Of a stretch of DNA of 64,000 bases, positions 1-9,823 are shown piece by piece. Numbering within the stretch: position 1 is the first letter of the stretch; every line of letters starts with the position of its first letter. Source of the stretch: an uncultured Alphaproteobacteria bacterium (lineage in GTDB: Bacteria; Pseudomonadota; Alphaproteobacteria; Methylaequorales; Methylaequoraceae); NCBI GenBank assembly GCA_902579395.1, contig CACHGK010000001.1, positions 1 to 64,000 on the forward strand, given 5' to 3'. The notes under the pieces are model-generated. The model was not told the origin of the DNA. It did no database searches and saw only the letters and a program-made list of their open reading frames with translations. Made by a program: the position numbers and the translations under genes.

Positions 1-402
1 ACACTTTTTGATAAAAAAATTTTTTCTAATTTAAAAAGATGTACTTTTATAGCCGATGGATATTATGAATGGAAGAACACTTGTAGTGGTAAAATTCCAT
101 TTTTTCATTACTTGAAGAATGATTTTTTATTTTTTGCTGGAATATATGACGAAACTGGTTGTTGTATTGTTACAAAAGAAAGTTGTAAATATTTGTCAAG
201 TATTCATAACAGACAACCATATTTTTTAAGAGAGAAACAAATTAAATCATGGATTAATAATGCCAACCAAAAATTGATCTTCGATAATTTTATTTTATTT
301 CATCCAGTAAGTAGTAGAGTTAATAGAGTCTGGAAAAACAGACCAGATTTAATATTGGAAGACAAGGAGTGTATTATAAAATCAACTCTTAACAGTCATT
401 AA
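1..402 (+). CDS. SRAP-family protein (YedK/HMCES-like), 5'-truncated by window edge
   Basis: Frame 1 is open from base 1: TLFDKKIFSNLKRCTFIADGYYEWKN...; 'RC..IADGYYEWK' resembles the SRAP core RCL.PADGFYEW; ORF-track start at 112 is internal. Confidence 0.75.
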   Translation, partial: TLFDKKIFSNLKRCTFIADGYYEWKNTCSGKIPFFHYLKNDFLFFAGIYDETGCCIVTKESCKYLSSIHNRQPYFLREKQIKSWINNANQKLIFDNFILFHPVSSRVNRVWKNRPDLILEDKECIIKSTLNSH

Positions 403-440
403 TATTAATTACTTATGGTATATATTTAAACACTTAAATC

Positions 441-899
441 ATGAAAATCTCATTACTTATAATATTCCTTTCATTTTTCATTCCACATAAAATCTTCAGT
501 TCGCCTGTTGGGAAAGGTTTATCATGTTTCAGAGAAACCGATAAGGGTTCTGATGATTTTAAGAGTTTTAGAGGAATTTATTTTGAATCAGATAAAAATG
601 TAAGGGTTGTAAGCTTTAAAAATAAAAATAACTCTTTAAAAGTTATATCTAAACAAACGCCATACAAAGTTTATGAAGATAAAATTAAATTTAAAATCAA
701 ATTTATATGGTATGGAGAAATATCTTTTGAATATTTTACAATTAGTAGAAATAATTTAGATTTAACTCACAAATTTGGTAATAAAATCTATAATTTGGGA
801 TGTACCTTGGTTGTGACTGACTTCATGTCATCTATGAATAATATAAAATCAAAATTTCAAAAGTATCTTAATGAGAATCTTAAATCTAACTCTATTTGA
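441..899 (+). CDS. hypothetical secreted protein
   Basis: 152-aa ORF with N-terminal signal-like hydrophobic segment. Confidence 0.6.
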   Translation: MKISLLIIFLSFFIPHKIFSSPVGKGLSCFRETDKGSDDFKSFRGIYFESDKNVRVVSFKNKNNSLKVISKQTPYKVYEDKIKFKIKFIWYGEISFEYFTISRNNLDLTHKFGNKIYNLGCTLVVTDFMSSMNNIKSKFQKYLNENLKSNSI

Positions 900-908
900 A
901 TGCTAAAA

Positions 909-1898
909 CTAAAGAATCTCTTTTAAACTCTGAGCAAGTTGGGGGTTTTTATTTTTGATATCAAACATAATCTGAGTAATTTGATTAATATTTAGATTTA
1001 TTTCAGATGATTGTAAGTTTGTATTAGTTGGACTTAGTTTCTTCTTTATATCTAAATCTTCCCATTTTAAACTTTTGGTTGGTTTAGGATTTTTATACCA
1101 TAAATTACCATATAATTGAGTTCTCTGAGTAGTAAGATGATCATAGTTTGCTTTGACAGCGTGTATTGTGTCGTCGTCGGGTGAAAATAAAACTACAGAA
1201 TTGTTTTTGGTTTGCTGTTTTATAGTTTGAGTCCAATCCCAAGGAATCCAGCATCTGTCAATATCTTGATTATATTCCCAAAATTCACGCAAATATGAAT
1301 ATTCATCTTTTAAAATTGAATAATGAGTATGATGATTCATTTTTTCAGATTTATTGCTGGGATTGATATTTATCATAAATGTTGCTGCTTTTCTTCGTAT
1401 ATCAGGATGAGGACTTATTTCGTATCCATCTAAGTACTTTTGAATTCCTCCATCAATAAAGCAATCATCAAACTTAATCTCAAATTTTTCAGCAATAGTT
1501 TTATTAAAATTCTCACCATATACAAAATTTGTAACTGACTTTAAAATTGAACTTTTAATTTTTTCGAGCCTAAGAACGACACCTAATGCTTCGCAAGCAG
1601 AATTTTCTGCATTTAATTTTTCACCTTTATTCCTTAATTCTATGTAAGAATCAATATTAATCGTTGCACCCGCCATTGTTACTGGGGAAAAACCTTTTTC
1701 AATTAATCCATTAATTAATGTTTTGTCTGAATTGCACAAGGGTGGAGCAATTTCTTGGGAATTTATAATTTCCTCAAAATGGTCATTATTAAAAAAATTC
1801 TCAATATATAAATGTTTAAATGGAAATTTAATAAAAGAAGCTTTTTTAATTTTTTCTTTAAGATATTCGAAACAGTATTCAGACATTTCATTTACCAA
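909..1898 (-). CDS. putative 2OG-Fe(II) oxygenase
   Basis: HPD motif (ISPHPDIRRKAATFMININ), distal H (DTIHAVKANYDHL) and R (TQRTQLYGNLWY) spaced as in the 2OG-Fe(II) fold. Confidence 0.6.
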   Translation of the reverse strand: MVNEMSEYCFEYLKEKIKKASFIKFPFKHLYIENFFNNDHFEEIINSQEIAPPLCNSDKTLINGLIEKGFSPVTMAGATINIDSYIELRNKGEKLNAENSACEALGVVLRLEKIKSSILKSVTNFVYGENFNKTIAEKFEIKFDDCFIDGGIQKYLDGYEISPHPDIRRKAATFMININPSNKSEKMNHHTHYSILKDEYSYLREFWEYNQDIDRCWIPWDWTQTIKQQTKNNSVVLFSPDDDTIHAVKANYDHLTTQRTQLYGNLWYKNPKPTKSLKWEDLDIKKKLSPTNTNLQSSEINLNINQITQIMFDIKNKNPQLAQSLKEIL

Positions 1899-1949
1899 CT
1901 ATGTTTTGTATCTAGCAAATATTATGCCAGTGTTTTTTAAAATTTGAGC

Positions 1950-1985
1950 AAAAAAAAACCCAGCTAATTAGCTGGGTTTTTTCTA
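1950..1985 (-). terminator. intrinsic terminator downstream of pqqA copy 1 (A/T tracts both sides, possibly bidirectional)
   Basis: AAAACCCAGCTAATTAGCTGGGTTTTTT perfect hairpin. Confidence 0.85.
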
Positions 1986-2005
1986 TGAAAATCTCAATTT
2001 TAAAA

Positions 2006-2083
2006 TTACTTTTCAGCACAAGCGTAAGAATTGATTTCAAGTCCTACTGAGATTTCAGAAATAGTTGGTTTTGTCCAAGCCAT
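2006..2083 (-). CDS. pqqA: coenzyme PQQ precursor peptide PqqA-like, copy 1
   Basis: Reverse complement encodes MAWTKPTISEISVGLEINSYACAEK*; E-x-x-x-Y (E16, Y20) PqqA signature; GGAGTTACAA RBS upstream. Confidence 0.88.
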   Translation of the reverse strand: MAWTKPTISEISVGLEINSYACAEK

Positions 2084-2257
2084 TTGTAACTCCTATTTTA
2101 AAGTTATTAATAATTGTTTTTAATCTATACTAATTCTCTTAATTTAATCTGATTGGTACATTCATCATTTGTTAATCTATTAAAAGAGTTCCTTTAATAA
2201 TACTTTCCTTGAATTTTATCAATTTTGAGAATTTTATTTATTTACAAGACATAGAAA

Positions 2258-2285
2258 TCAAAGCCAATGGAACCATTGGCTTTGA
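2258..2285. repeat. perfect inverted repeat, 13-bp arms and 2-nt centre
   Basis: TCAAAGCCAATGG-AA-CCATTGGCTTTGA. Confidence 0.8.
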
Positions 2286-2335
2286 AAGTTATGGAAATTT
2301 TGTACTAATAAAAATTTCAAAGTTAGGCTGAGAAA

Positions 2336-2575
2336 CTATTTAATAAGAGCTAATGCTCTATCAAAAATCTCTTCAGCATTATCTAACTCACCGATTTTCA
2401 GCTTTTTTTCGCCTTCCATGCGGAGATTAGAAATTTTTGCAAATGTTTCTGTGTTTATATTGCTTTTGTTTGAATATAGTTTTGAATCAACCTCAGCCAT
2501 TTTTTGATAAGGGCAAGCTTCAGCATTAAAATTAATTAACAGTGCAAAACCGAAAAGAAACAAGAATTTTTTCAT
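2336..2575 (-). CDS. small secreted hypothetical protein
   Basis: Start revised to MKKFLFLFGFALLINFNAEACPYQ... (signal peptide), preceded by AAAGGAGT RBS; ORF-track N-terminus is implausible. Confidence 0.65.
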   Translation of the reverse strand: MKKFLFLFGFALLINFNAEACPYQKMAEVDSKLYSNKSNINTETFAKISNLRMEGEKKLKIGELDNAEEIFDRALALIK

Positions 2576-2726
2576 TTTATACTCCTTTAAAATTATATAT
2601 AAATTAAATAATACATATTTTGCTAATTTTCTAACTTTTTTTTTATTTAAGATATTTTTAGCATAAGTAACGATATAATTTTTTTCTAATCTAGTTGGTA
2701 TAATATTAAATTTATAGGGAAATGAT

Positions 2727-3563
2727 ATGGAATTCAAAGGTACAAAAAGCTACGTTACAACTAAAGATTTAACAGTTGCAGTAAATGCTTCAATTTCTTT
2801 GGAAAAACCTTTGTTGGTGAAAGGGGAACCTGGCACTGGAAAAACAGAATTGGCAAGAGAAATTGCTAAGAATTTAAATTTAGAAATAATTGAATGGACT
2901 ATAAAATCTACAACTAAAGCTCAACAAGGTCTTTATGAATATGATGCTGTAAGTAGATTAAGGGATAGTCAAATTGGAGAAAACATAAATGATATATCTA
3001 AATACATCAATAAAGGAAAAATTTGGAGTGCTTTCGAAACTAAAGATAGGTGTGTACTTCTAATTGATGAAATTGACAAGGCAGATATAGAGTTTCCCAA
3101 TGATCTATTACAAGAATTAGATAAAATGGAGTTTTATGTTTATGAAACTAGCGAACTCATAAAAGCAAAAAAAAGACCAATTGTAATTATTACATCTAAT
3201 AATGAAAAAGAATTGCCTGAAGCCTTCTTAAGAAGATGTTTTTTCCATTTTATTCAATTTCCAGAAATAGATACCCTGAAAAAAATAATACAGGTTCATT
3301 TCCCAAATATTAAGAAATCTTTATTGGACTCAGCATTAAAAAAATTTTTTCAAATAAGAGAAATTCCAGGTCTTAAGAAAAAACCATCAACATCAGAGGC
3401 TCTTGATTGGATAAAACTTTTACTAATAGAAGATCTTGATGCTTCTGATATTAAAAATGATGGTAAAGAACTTCTTCCGAAATTGCATGGTGCTTTAATA
3501 AAAAATGAACAAGATATTCAACTTTTTGAACAACTTGCTTTCATTTCAAGAAGGGAAGGTTAA
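2727..3563 (+). CDS. MoxR-family AAA+ ATPase
   Basis: Walker A GEPGTGKTE, Walker B VLLIDEIDKAD, ITSNNEKELPEAFLRRCFF sensor region. Confidence 0.9.
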   Translation: MEFKGTKSYVTTKDLTVAVNASISLEKPLLVKGEPGTGKTELAREIAKNLNLEIIEWTIKSTTKAQQGLYEYDAVSRLRDSQIGENINDISKYINKGKIWSAFETKDRCVLLIDEIDKADIEFPNDLLQELDKMEFYVYETSELIKAKKRPIVIITSNNEKELPEAFLRRCFFHFIQFPEIDTLKKIIQVHFPNIKKSLLDSALKKFFQIREIPGLKKKPSTSEALDWIKLLLIEDLDASDIKNDGKELLPKLHGALIKNEQDIQLFEQLAFISRREG

Positions 3564-3566
3564 TAA

Positions 3567-4763
3567 ATGTTTTTAGATTTTTTTATCAAATTAAAAAATT
3601 CTAAAATACCTGTATCTCTTAATGAATTTCTTTCATTTTTAAATGCACTTCAGCTTGATTTCATTCAATATGATGTAGATAAATTTTACTATTTGGCAAG
3701 AACTAGTTTGATCAAAGATGAAAGATTATTTGATAAATTTGATATTGTTTTCGGTCAATATTTTAAGTCAATCGAGAGTTTAGAGCTTGATGATGTATTG
3801 AAATTTCTTGAAGTACCAGATGACTGGCTTAAAAAATTAATTGATAGTCACTTCAGGGATGAAGAAATAAAAAAAATACAGTCGCTCGGTGGTTTAGATA
3901 AATTACTTGAGACATTAAAGAAAAGAATAGCTGAGCAAAAAAAAAAACATTCTGGCGGAAGTAAATGGATTGGGACAGCTGGAACATCACCTTTTGGAGC
4001 ATATGGTTATAATCCAGAGGGAATAAGAATAGGCCAAGATTTCAGAAGAAATGGTAAGGCAATTAAAGTTTGGGATAAACGTAATTTCAAGGATTTTGAT
4101 GATACTAATGAACTAAACAATAGGGGCTTTCAAGTAGCCTTAAAAAGATTAAGACAGTGGGCAAGGACTGGTATAACCGAAGAATTAGACATAGATGAAA
4201 CAATAAGGGATACAGCAAAAAATGGATACTTAGATGTTAAAACTCGAAGAGAAAGAGAAAATTCAATAAAAATCTTGCTATTCCTTGATGTAGGGGGATC
4301 TATGGATGAATATATTATGCTAGTGGAAAGGCTTTTTTCAGCAGCGCAAAATGTATTCAAGAATCTTAAATATTTCTATTTTCATAATTGTTTATATGAA
4401 GGAGTTTGGGTGGATAACTCAAGAAGATGGAAAGAAAGATTAAATACTTTTGATATCTTTAAAACTTATGGGAAGGAATATAAGTGTATATTTGTTGGGG
4501 ATGCTTCAATGAGCCCACATGAAATACTAGTCCCAGGAGGAGGAAACGAACATTTTAACGAAGAATCAGGAAAGGTATGGCTTAAACGTGCAATACACCA
4601 ATGGCCATCTAATTTATGGATAAACCCAATGCCAACAAAAGATTGGGAATTCTCATATTCTGTAAGTATTATAAAAGAGATTTTTGATAACAGAATGGTT
4701 ACACTGAGTGCCGAGGGTATAAAGCAAGGGATAAGATTATTAGCGAAAACCAATCTTTCTTAA
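3567..4763 (+). CDS. CoxE-like VWA-domain protein
   Basis: Adjacent to MoxR; MIDAS-like ILLFLDVGGSMDEY; typical MoxR-VWA pairing. Confidence 0.85.
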   Translation: MFLDFFIKLKNSKIPVSLNEFLSFLNALQLDFIQYDVDKFYYLARTSLIKDERLFDKFDIVFGQYFKSIESLELDDVLKFLEVPDDWLKKLIDSHFRDEEIKKIQSLGGLDKLLETLKKRIAEQKKKHSGGSKWIGTAGTSPFGAYGYNPEGIRIGQDFRRNGKAIKVWDKRNFKDFDDTNELNNRGFQVALKRLRQWARTGITEELDIDETIRDTAKNGYLDVKTRRERENSIKILLFLDVGGSMDEYIMLVERLFSAAQNVFKNLKYFYFHNCLYEGVWVDNSRRWKERLNTFDIFKTYGKEYKCIFVGDASMSPHEILVPGGGNEHFNEESGKVWLKRAIHQWPSNLWINPMPTKDWEFSYSVSIIKEIFDNRMVTLSAEGIKQGIRLLAKTNLS

Positions 4764-4766
4764 AAA

Positions 4767-5024
4767 ATGAGTAATTGGTGGGTCTATATTATAGAATGTA
4801 GGGATAAAAGTTTGTACACAGGTATTACCACAGATGTAAAAAGAAGATTGAATGAACACCAATTTGACAACAAAAAAGCTTCTAAGTATTGTGTGCGACT
4901 TCGACCACTAAAATTAGTCTATAAAAGCTCTGTTTTTAAAAATAAGACTGATGCAGCAAAAGAGGAATATCGCATAAAGCAACTAAGCAAGAGTAGTAAA
5001 TTAAAATTAATTCAAAATATCTAA
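4767..5024 (+). CDS. GIY-YIG nuclease family protein (UPF0213-like)
   Basis: WWVYIIECRDKSLYTGITTDVKRRLNEH. Confidence 0.9.
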   Translation: MSNWWVYIIECRDKSLYTGITTDVKRRLNEHQFDNKKASKYCVRLRPLKLVYKSSVFKNKTDAAKEEYRIKQLSKSSKLKLIQNI

Positions 5025-5041
5025 TTTAGGCAAGAAATCAA

Positions 5042-5305
5042 ATGAAGGAAAGCAAAGTAAATTCATTTTTTAAAAAAATTGACTATTGGAGATGGTTAGG
5101 ATTTCTACTAGCTGTGATAGGTGCTTACATTCTTGGAAATGCAGAAGTTATTACTCAATGGATAGGTTGGGTTATATGCTCAATTTCCTGTTTAATTTGG
5201 ATAATTATGGGTTTTAAAGATAGGGATATTCCAAGAACATTAATGGAAATCATGTATTTTATTATAGGGATCAGAGCTGTTATAAATTGGATTGATTTTG
5301 GTTAA
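5042..5305 (+). CDS. small membrane protein, hypothetical
   Basis: 87-aa ORF with about three hydrophobic segments. Confidence 0.6.
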   Translation: MKESKVNSFFKKIDYWRWLGFLLAVIGAYILGNAEVITQWIGWVICSISCLIWIIMGFKDRDIPRTLMEIMYFIIGIRAVINWIDFG

Positions 5306-5327
5306 TGTTTTAACCTCTAAAAAGAGA

Positions 5328-7118
5328 ATGGATAAATTTAAAATATTATCAGATGTATGGGGATATAATTCGTTTAGGCCAGGACAGCAAGAAATAATTG
5401 ATCATTTAATAAAAAAAGAAAAACTTTTAGCTATAATGCCTACGGGAGCCGGAAAATCACTGTGTTATCAGCTTCCAGCATTGCTATTTAAAAATCAAAC
5501 AATTGTAATTTCACCTTTAAAAGCATTGATGGATGATCAAGTTTTTGCATTAAAAGATTTGGGTGTAAAAGCAGAACGTGTTCATTCTGGGATGATTGAA
5601 TCTGAAAAAAATAAAGTTTGGAAAGATTTTAAGAATAAAAAAATTAAGATTTTATATATTTCACCTGAGTCTCTTTTTCGTGATTCAGTTCTAAAGATCT
5701 TGAAAATGTTAAGAATTAGTATGTTTGTTGTTGATGAGGCTCATTGCATTTCAAAATGGGGAAGTGATTTTAGAAAAGAATACGAACTACTTAGAGAACT
5801 CCAAGAAATTTTTCCTGAATCTAATATTTCGGCATTTACAGCTACAGCTGACGAAGAGACACGCAAAGATATAATTAATAAATTAACAAATGGGAAGGGA
5901 AAAATATTCCTATACGGGTTTAATCGTCCTAATCTTTCTCTTGCTGTTCAACAAAAAACAAGCGACTGGAAATCTCAGTTATTAGAGTTTTTAATTCATA
6001 GAAAAGAACAGCCAGGTATTATTTATTGTTTATCAAAAAAACTTACTGAACAATGTGCTGAATTTCTTAGATCCAAGGGATTTAATGCGTTTCCTTTTCA
6101 TGCTGGTTTAGAAAATGAAAGAAAAATAAAAACTCAAGATAAGTTTATGACTGAAGATAATGTAGTTGTCTGTGCTACCATAGCCTTTGGAATGGGAATA
6201 GATAAAGCTAATGTGCGTTATATTGTCCATATTAGTTTGCCGAGTAGTATGGAAGCTTTTTATCAAGAAATTGGGCGAGCTGGAAGAGATGGGTTGGAAT
6301 CTGACACTTTATTAATCTTTGGCTTACAAGACTTATTTCAAAGAAAAAGATTTATAGATATAAGTGATGCTGATGAAACTTTTAAAATAAAAGAACATAA
6401 ACGATTGGACTCTTTGATTGCTTATTGTGATTCAGCAATCTGTAGAAGGCAAACTTTATTATCTTACTTTAAGGAAAAGTGTGATCCCTGTGGTAAGTGT
6501 GATAATTGTCTCAATCCACCTCAAATGATAGAAGGAACTGAATACGCTCAAATGGTTTTATCAGCTATTTACAGAACTGGTCAGTATTTTGGTTCGGCTT
6601 ACATAATTGATGTATTGCGTGGGGTTGAAAGTCAGAAAGTTATTGCAAGGGGTCACAATCAAATTAAAACATTTGGAGTAGGGCAAACTGCTTCTGCTAA
6701 TTTTTGGAAAACGTTTATAAGACAGATGGTTTCAGCTAATTACTTAATAATTAATATTCAACGTTATGGTGCTTTGCAAATCACCTCGAATGGTGAAAGA
6801 GTGCTTAGGGGTGAAGATGAATATTTTTATCGGAGATTCGAGTTTATTAATTTTACCAAGAAAAAAAAGGACAATGTGATTGATGCAGGAATAATTGAAG
6901 ATGAAAAGGAATTATTGTCGGCACTTAAATCTAAACGTATGGAACTAGCCAGAAAAAAACGAGTTCCTGCCTACATAATATTTCCTGATAGAACTCTTTA
7001 TCAAATGTTACTGCACAAGCCTAAAACATTGGAAGAGATGGCAAAACTAAATGGAATAGGACCACAGAAATTAGATAAATATGGGGAGATTTTTTTATCA
7101 GTCATTAAAAATTTGTAA
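5328..7118 (+). CDS. recQ: RecQ-family ATP-dependent DNA helicase
   Basis: FRPGQQEII, MPTGAGKSLCYQLPA, DEAH, QEIGRAGRDG, CGKCDNC zinc-binding, HRDC-like C-terminus; start moved to MDKFKILSD. Confidence 0.92.
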   Translation: MDKFKILSDVWGYNSFRPGQQEIIDHLIKKEKLLAIMPTGAGKSLCYQLPALLFKNQTIVISPLKALMDDQVFALKDLGVKAERVHSGMIESEKNKVWKDFKNKKIKILYISPESLFRDSVLKILKMLRISMFVVDEAHCISKWGSDFRKEYELLRELQEIFPESNISAFTATADEETRKDIINKLTNGKGKIFLYGFNRPNLSLAVQQKTSDWKSQLLEFLIHRKEQPGIIYCLSKKLTEQCAEFLRSKGFNAFPFHAGLENERKIKTQDKFMTEDNVVVCATIAFGMGIDKANVRYIVHISLPSSMEAFYQEIGRAGRDGLESDTLLIFGLQDLFQRKRFIDISDADETFKIKEHKRLDSLIAYCDSAICRRQTLLSYFKEKCDPCGKCDNCLNPPQMIEGTEYAQMVLSAIYRTGQYFGSAYIIDVLRGVESQKVIARGHNQIKTFGVGQTASANFWKTFIRQMVSANYLIINIQRYGALQITSNGERVLRGEDEYFYRRFEFINFTKKKKDNVIDAGIIEDEKELLSALKSKRMELARKKRVPAYIIFPDRTLYQMLLHKPKTLEEMAKLNGIGPQKLDKYGEIFLSVIKNL

Positions 7119-7178
7119 TTAATGTAAATTTTTATATAAAATCAATAAGAATTACTATTTTTATATTTTATTAAGATA

Positions 7179-7211
7179 AAAAAAAACCTGACTAACAAGC
7201 TAGGCTTTTTA
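7179..7211 (-). terminator. intrinsic terminator downstream of pqqA copy 2
   Basis: Minus-strand AAAAAGCCTAGCTTGTTAGTCAGGTTTTTTTTT imperfect hairpin plus T-tract. Confidence 0.75.
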
Positions 7212-7235
7212 TAGAAATTAAATCTCTAATTGAAG

Positions 7236-7313
7236 TTACTTCTCAGCGCAAGCGTAAGAATTTATTTCAAGAGCAACAGAGATTTCAGAAATTGTAGGTT
7301 TTGTCCAAGCCAT
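7236..7313 (-). CDS. pqqA: coenzyme PQQ precursor peptide PqqA-like, copy 2
   Basis: Reverse complement encodes MAWTKPTISEISVALEINSYACAEK*; GAGGA RBS. Confidence 0.88.
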   Translation of the reverse strand: MAWTKPTISEISVALEINSYACAEK

Positions 7314-7541
7314 CTTTTTATCCTCATGAAAATAAATAATATATATTTGAAATAGCTTAATAATTTAACAAAAACTGATCCAAATATTCATTTATAGTTA
7401 ATATAAATAAATACTTATTATTCAAAAAAATAAAATTATCTGGGTTTAAAAAATAAGATTTGTAAGATTTAACAATTTGAAATAAGTATATTTTTTCAAT
7501 TTGCTTTTTGCATGCCATTAATTTTGGAGTAACCTTTTCTG

Positions 7542-8180
7542 ATGTTTATTATTTTCTTAGTGACTTTTATTTTGATTAATAATCAAGGCCAAACAAAATC
7601 CCCTGAGCAGATGATTCAGGAATCTATAGCTCAGTATCCTGGAAAATGCCCTTGTCCATATTCTACAATGAGTAACGGAAGGAAATGTGGTAAAAGAAGT
7701 GCATATTCCAAACCAGGTGGCTATGAGCCATTGTGTTATGTTTCAGACATTACAGATCAAAATAATGATCCAAATATTCAGAAGGAAACAAAAATTATTG
7801 ATGGAGACACTATACATATTAATAAAATTAAGTATAGGCTTCACGGTATTGATGCACCTGAAATGAATCAATTATGTAAAATTAAAGGAAAAAATTATAA
7901 GTGTGGATTTAAATCTAAAGAGTTTCTAATTTCTCTTATTGGAAACCAATTAGTAAAGTGTAATCAAAAAGATACAGATAGATATAAACGAATTGTTGCT
8001 GAATGTTTTGCAGGCGAAACCAACCTTAATAAAGAATTAGTTAGAAATGGATGGGCCCTTGCTTACAGAGAGTATTCCAAGGACTATGTTGGTGATGAAG
8101 AGTTCGCTCAGGAAAACAATTTGGGAATGTGGCAGGGAATATTTATTGATCCAAAAAAATGGAGAAAACTTAATAGGTAG
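7542..8180 (+). CDS. secreted thermonuclease/SNase-like nuclease
   Basis: IIDGDTIHINKIKYRLHGIDAPE ... NKELVRNGWALAYREY; N-terminal hydrophobic segment. Confidence 0.88.
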   Translation: MFIIFLVTFILINNQGQTKSPEQMIQESIAQYPGKCPCPYSTMSNGRKCGKRSAYSKPGGYEPLCYVSDITDQNNDPNIQKETKIIDGDTIHINKIKYRLHGIDAPEMNQLCKIKGKNYKCGFKSKEFLISLIGNQLVKCNQKDTDRYKRIVAECFAGETNLNKELVRNGWALAYREYSKDYVGDEEFAQENNLGMWQGIFIDPKKWRKLNR

Positions 8181-8204
8181 CCAGAACAAGAAGTAGATTT
8201 GAGA

Positions 8205-8249
8205 TGACGCTTGAGAGACTTGAAGTCCGACCAACTGATTACGAATCAT
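8205..8249 (-). pseudogene. degenerate tRNA-Thr 3' half (anticodon arm to acceptor)
   Basis: TGACGCTTGAGAGACTTGAAGTCCGACCAACTGATTACGAATCA aligns closely with the intact tRNA-Thr at 10796-10871; no matching 5' half. Confidence 0.75.
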
Positions 8250-8516
8250 TTAATGTTGTTTCACCCCGTTAAATCTAGCCATATATAGTCTTATTTATAG
8301 TAATGTAATCAATTTCTTATTGCATAAACCTAAAGCAAATTATCATTTAATTTCTATGTGACTTAATCATTTTGGAGCCCAGAACCTCTTTAACAGGGAT
8401 AGGATTATGGTTGTTTGAATCACACAAATAACTTGGTAAGTGCATTTATTAAATAAATTTACTTAAAAGAAACTTAATACTATTGAATTTTTTTTTTTAT
8501 ATAATATTTTTTCTTT

Positions 8517-8726
8517 ATGAAACTTTTTTCCTTTTATATACTTATTTGTTTTGTAACTTTTTTTTCTGAAACTAAAGGAAACTTTATAAATGATGTTAGA
8601 GATAAATTTGGTAACTCTGACAAGTCTTATTCAGTAAAAATGAAATCCGTTACTAAAGATCCTAAGAATAGTGAGTCTAATGAGAAAAATTTAAAAAAGG
8701 ATAAAAAAAAAGGTGGATACAGGTAG
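8517..8726 (+). CDS. small Lys-rich secreted hypothetical protein
   Basis: 69-aa ORF with signal-like N-terminus. Confidence 0.5.
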   Translation: MKLFSFYILICFVTFFSETKGNFINDVRDKFGNSDKSYSVKMKSVTKDPKNSESNEKNLKKDKKKGGYR

Positions 8727-8923
8727 CAATAGGAAAATATAAAAATCAATCCATTAAATTTTCTTGAATTAAATCCTTTAAGTTTTTAGGGTAGGGGGAG
8801 AGAAATAATTTGTGACTCTCAATCAACATGTATCACTCTTGTGCTACTTTTTCTTAATATCTTATTAAATAAATACCTTATCATTGCTTGAGTTTTATAA
8901 TTTATATTCATATATAATTTTAT

Positions 8924-9547
8924 ATGAAAAAAATCCTTTCATCTCTAATTATGACAATACTTCTTTCTTCGTGTACAGTAGAAAAAGAAAAACTTACAGA
9001 AAATGTTGGTAAATATGTTCCACCAAATATTGACGATATTAATTTTAAAAATTTTGTAATTTCCAATAAAAATTTTGACGAAACTTGGACCTCAATAATT
9101 GATTTTGTAAATGATTCTTTTTTTAAAATCGAAAACCTTGAGAAAGATTCTGGTTCATTAACGTTAATATTTGGTTCAAAAGAAGTTGAAAATTTTATAG
9201 ATTGTGGTGATTTTGAGTATACTCTTTTTTTTACTGGTGAAGAATTTAAAGGTTCTTACATTGATTATGCTAAAAGTGGTTTATTGGCAGAACTGGAAGC
9301 AAAAATGAATATCAATATACGAAAAATTGATAATGAATCTACAAAAATAAGTATTAACACAAATTATACGTTCTCAACACAACATGCACTTGGGTATTAT
9401 GATCCTAAGCTAAACCAAACTTATAGTTTTGTATCAGGAGGTTATCAAACAATAAATGTTATCAACCCTATTTCAGGAAGTATTCCAACACGAACTTGTA
9501 AATCAACTAACTTTGCAGAGAATGTAATTTTTAATTTAATAAAGTAA
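8924..9547 (+). CDS. putative lipoprotein
   Basis: Lipobox-like MKKILSSLIMTILLSSCTVEKE. Confidence 0.65.
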   Translation: MKKILSSLIMTILLSSCTVEKEKLTENVGKYVPPNIDDINFKNFVISNKNFDETWTSIIDFVNDSFFKIENLEKDSGSLTLIFGSKEVENFIDCGDFEYTLFFTGEEFKGSYIDYAKSGLLAELEAKMNINIRKIDNESTKISINTNYTFSTQHALGYYDPKLNQTYSFVSGGYQTINVINPISGSIPTRTCKSTNFAENVIFNLIK

Positions 9548-9557
9548 GGTTTATTTG

Positions 9558-9761
9558 TTATTTTTTTAAAAACATCAATATTAAACTAACAACTACACTC
9601 ACAACAATACAAGTAACAATTGGAAAGTAAAAAGAAGAGTTTTCTTTTTTAACAACAATATCACCTGGTAATCTTCCTAATCCAATGTCCTTTAAAAAGG
9701 GATATAATAACCCTGTAAGAATAAAAAAAACTCCAAGGATGATGAGTGTCTTTTGAATCAT
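9558..9761 (-). CDS. DUF2905-like small membrane protein
   Basis: KTLIILGVFFILTGLLYPF...GLGRLPGDIVVKKENSSFYFPI is typical of this family. Confidence 0.85.
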   Translation of the reverse strand: MIQKTLIILGVFFILTGLLYPFLKDIGLGRLPGDIVVKKENSSFYFPIVTCIVVSVVVSLILMFLKK

Positions 9762-9774
9762 TTAGTATTTAGAC

Positions 9775-9800
9775 AAAAAAAAACCCAGCGTTAACTGGGT
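9775..9800 (-). terminator. intrinsic terminator of a very short minus-strand transcript
   Basis: Minus-strand ACCCAGTTAACGCTGGGTTTTTTTTT. Confidence 0.75.
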
Positions 9801-9823
9801 ACAGAAATCAGATTTATCTTACC

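Noticed and set aside
4130-4753. Minus-strand ORFs at 4130 and 4466
   Set aside because: Antisense to the CoxE-like VWA gene; no family features.
8037-8249. 70-aa minus-strand ORF overlapping the nuclease 3' end
   Set aside because: Overlaps the nuclease coding end and the tRNA-Thr remnant; no supporting features.
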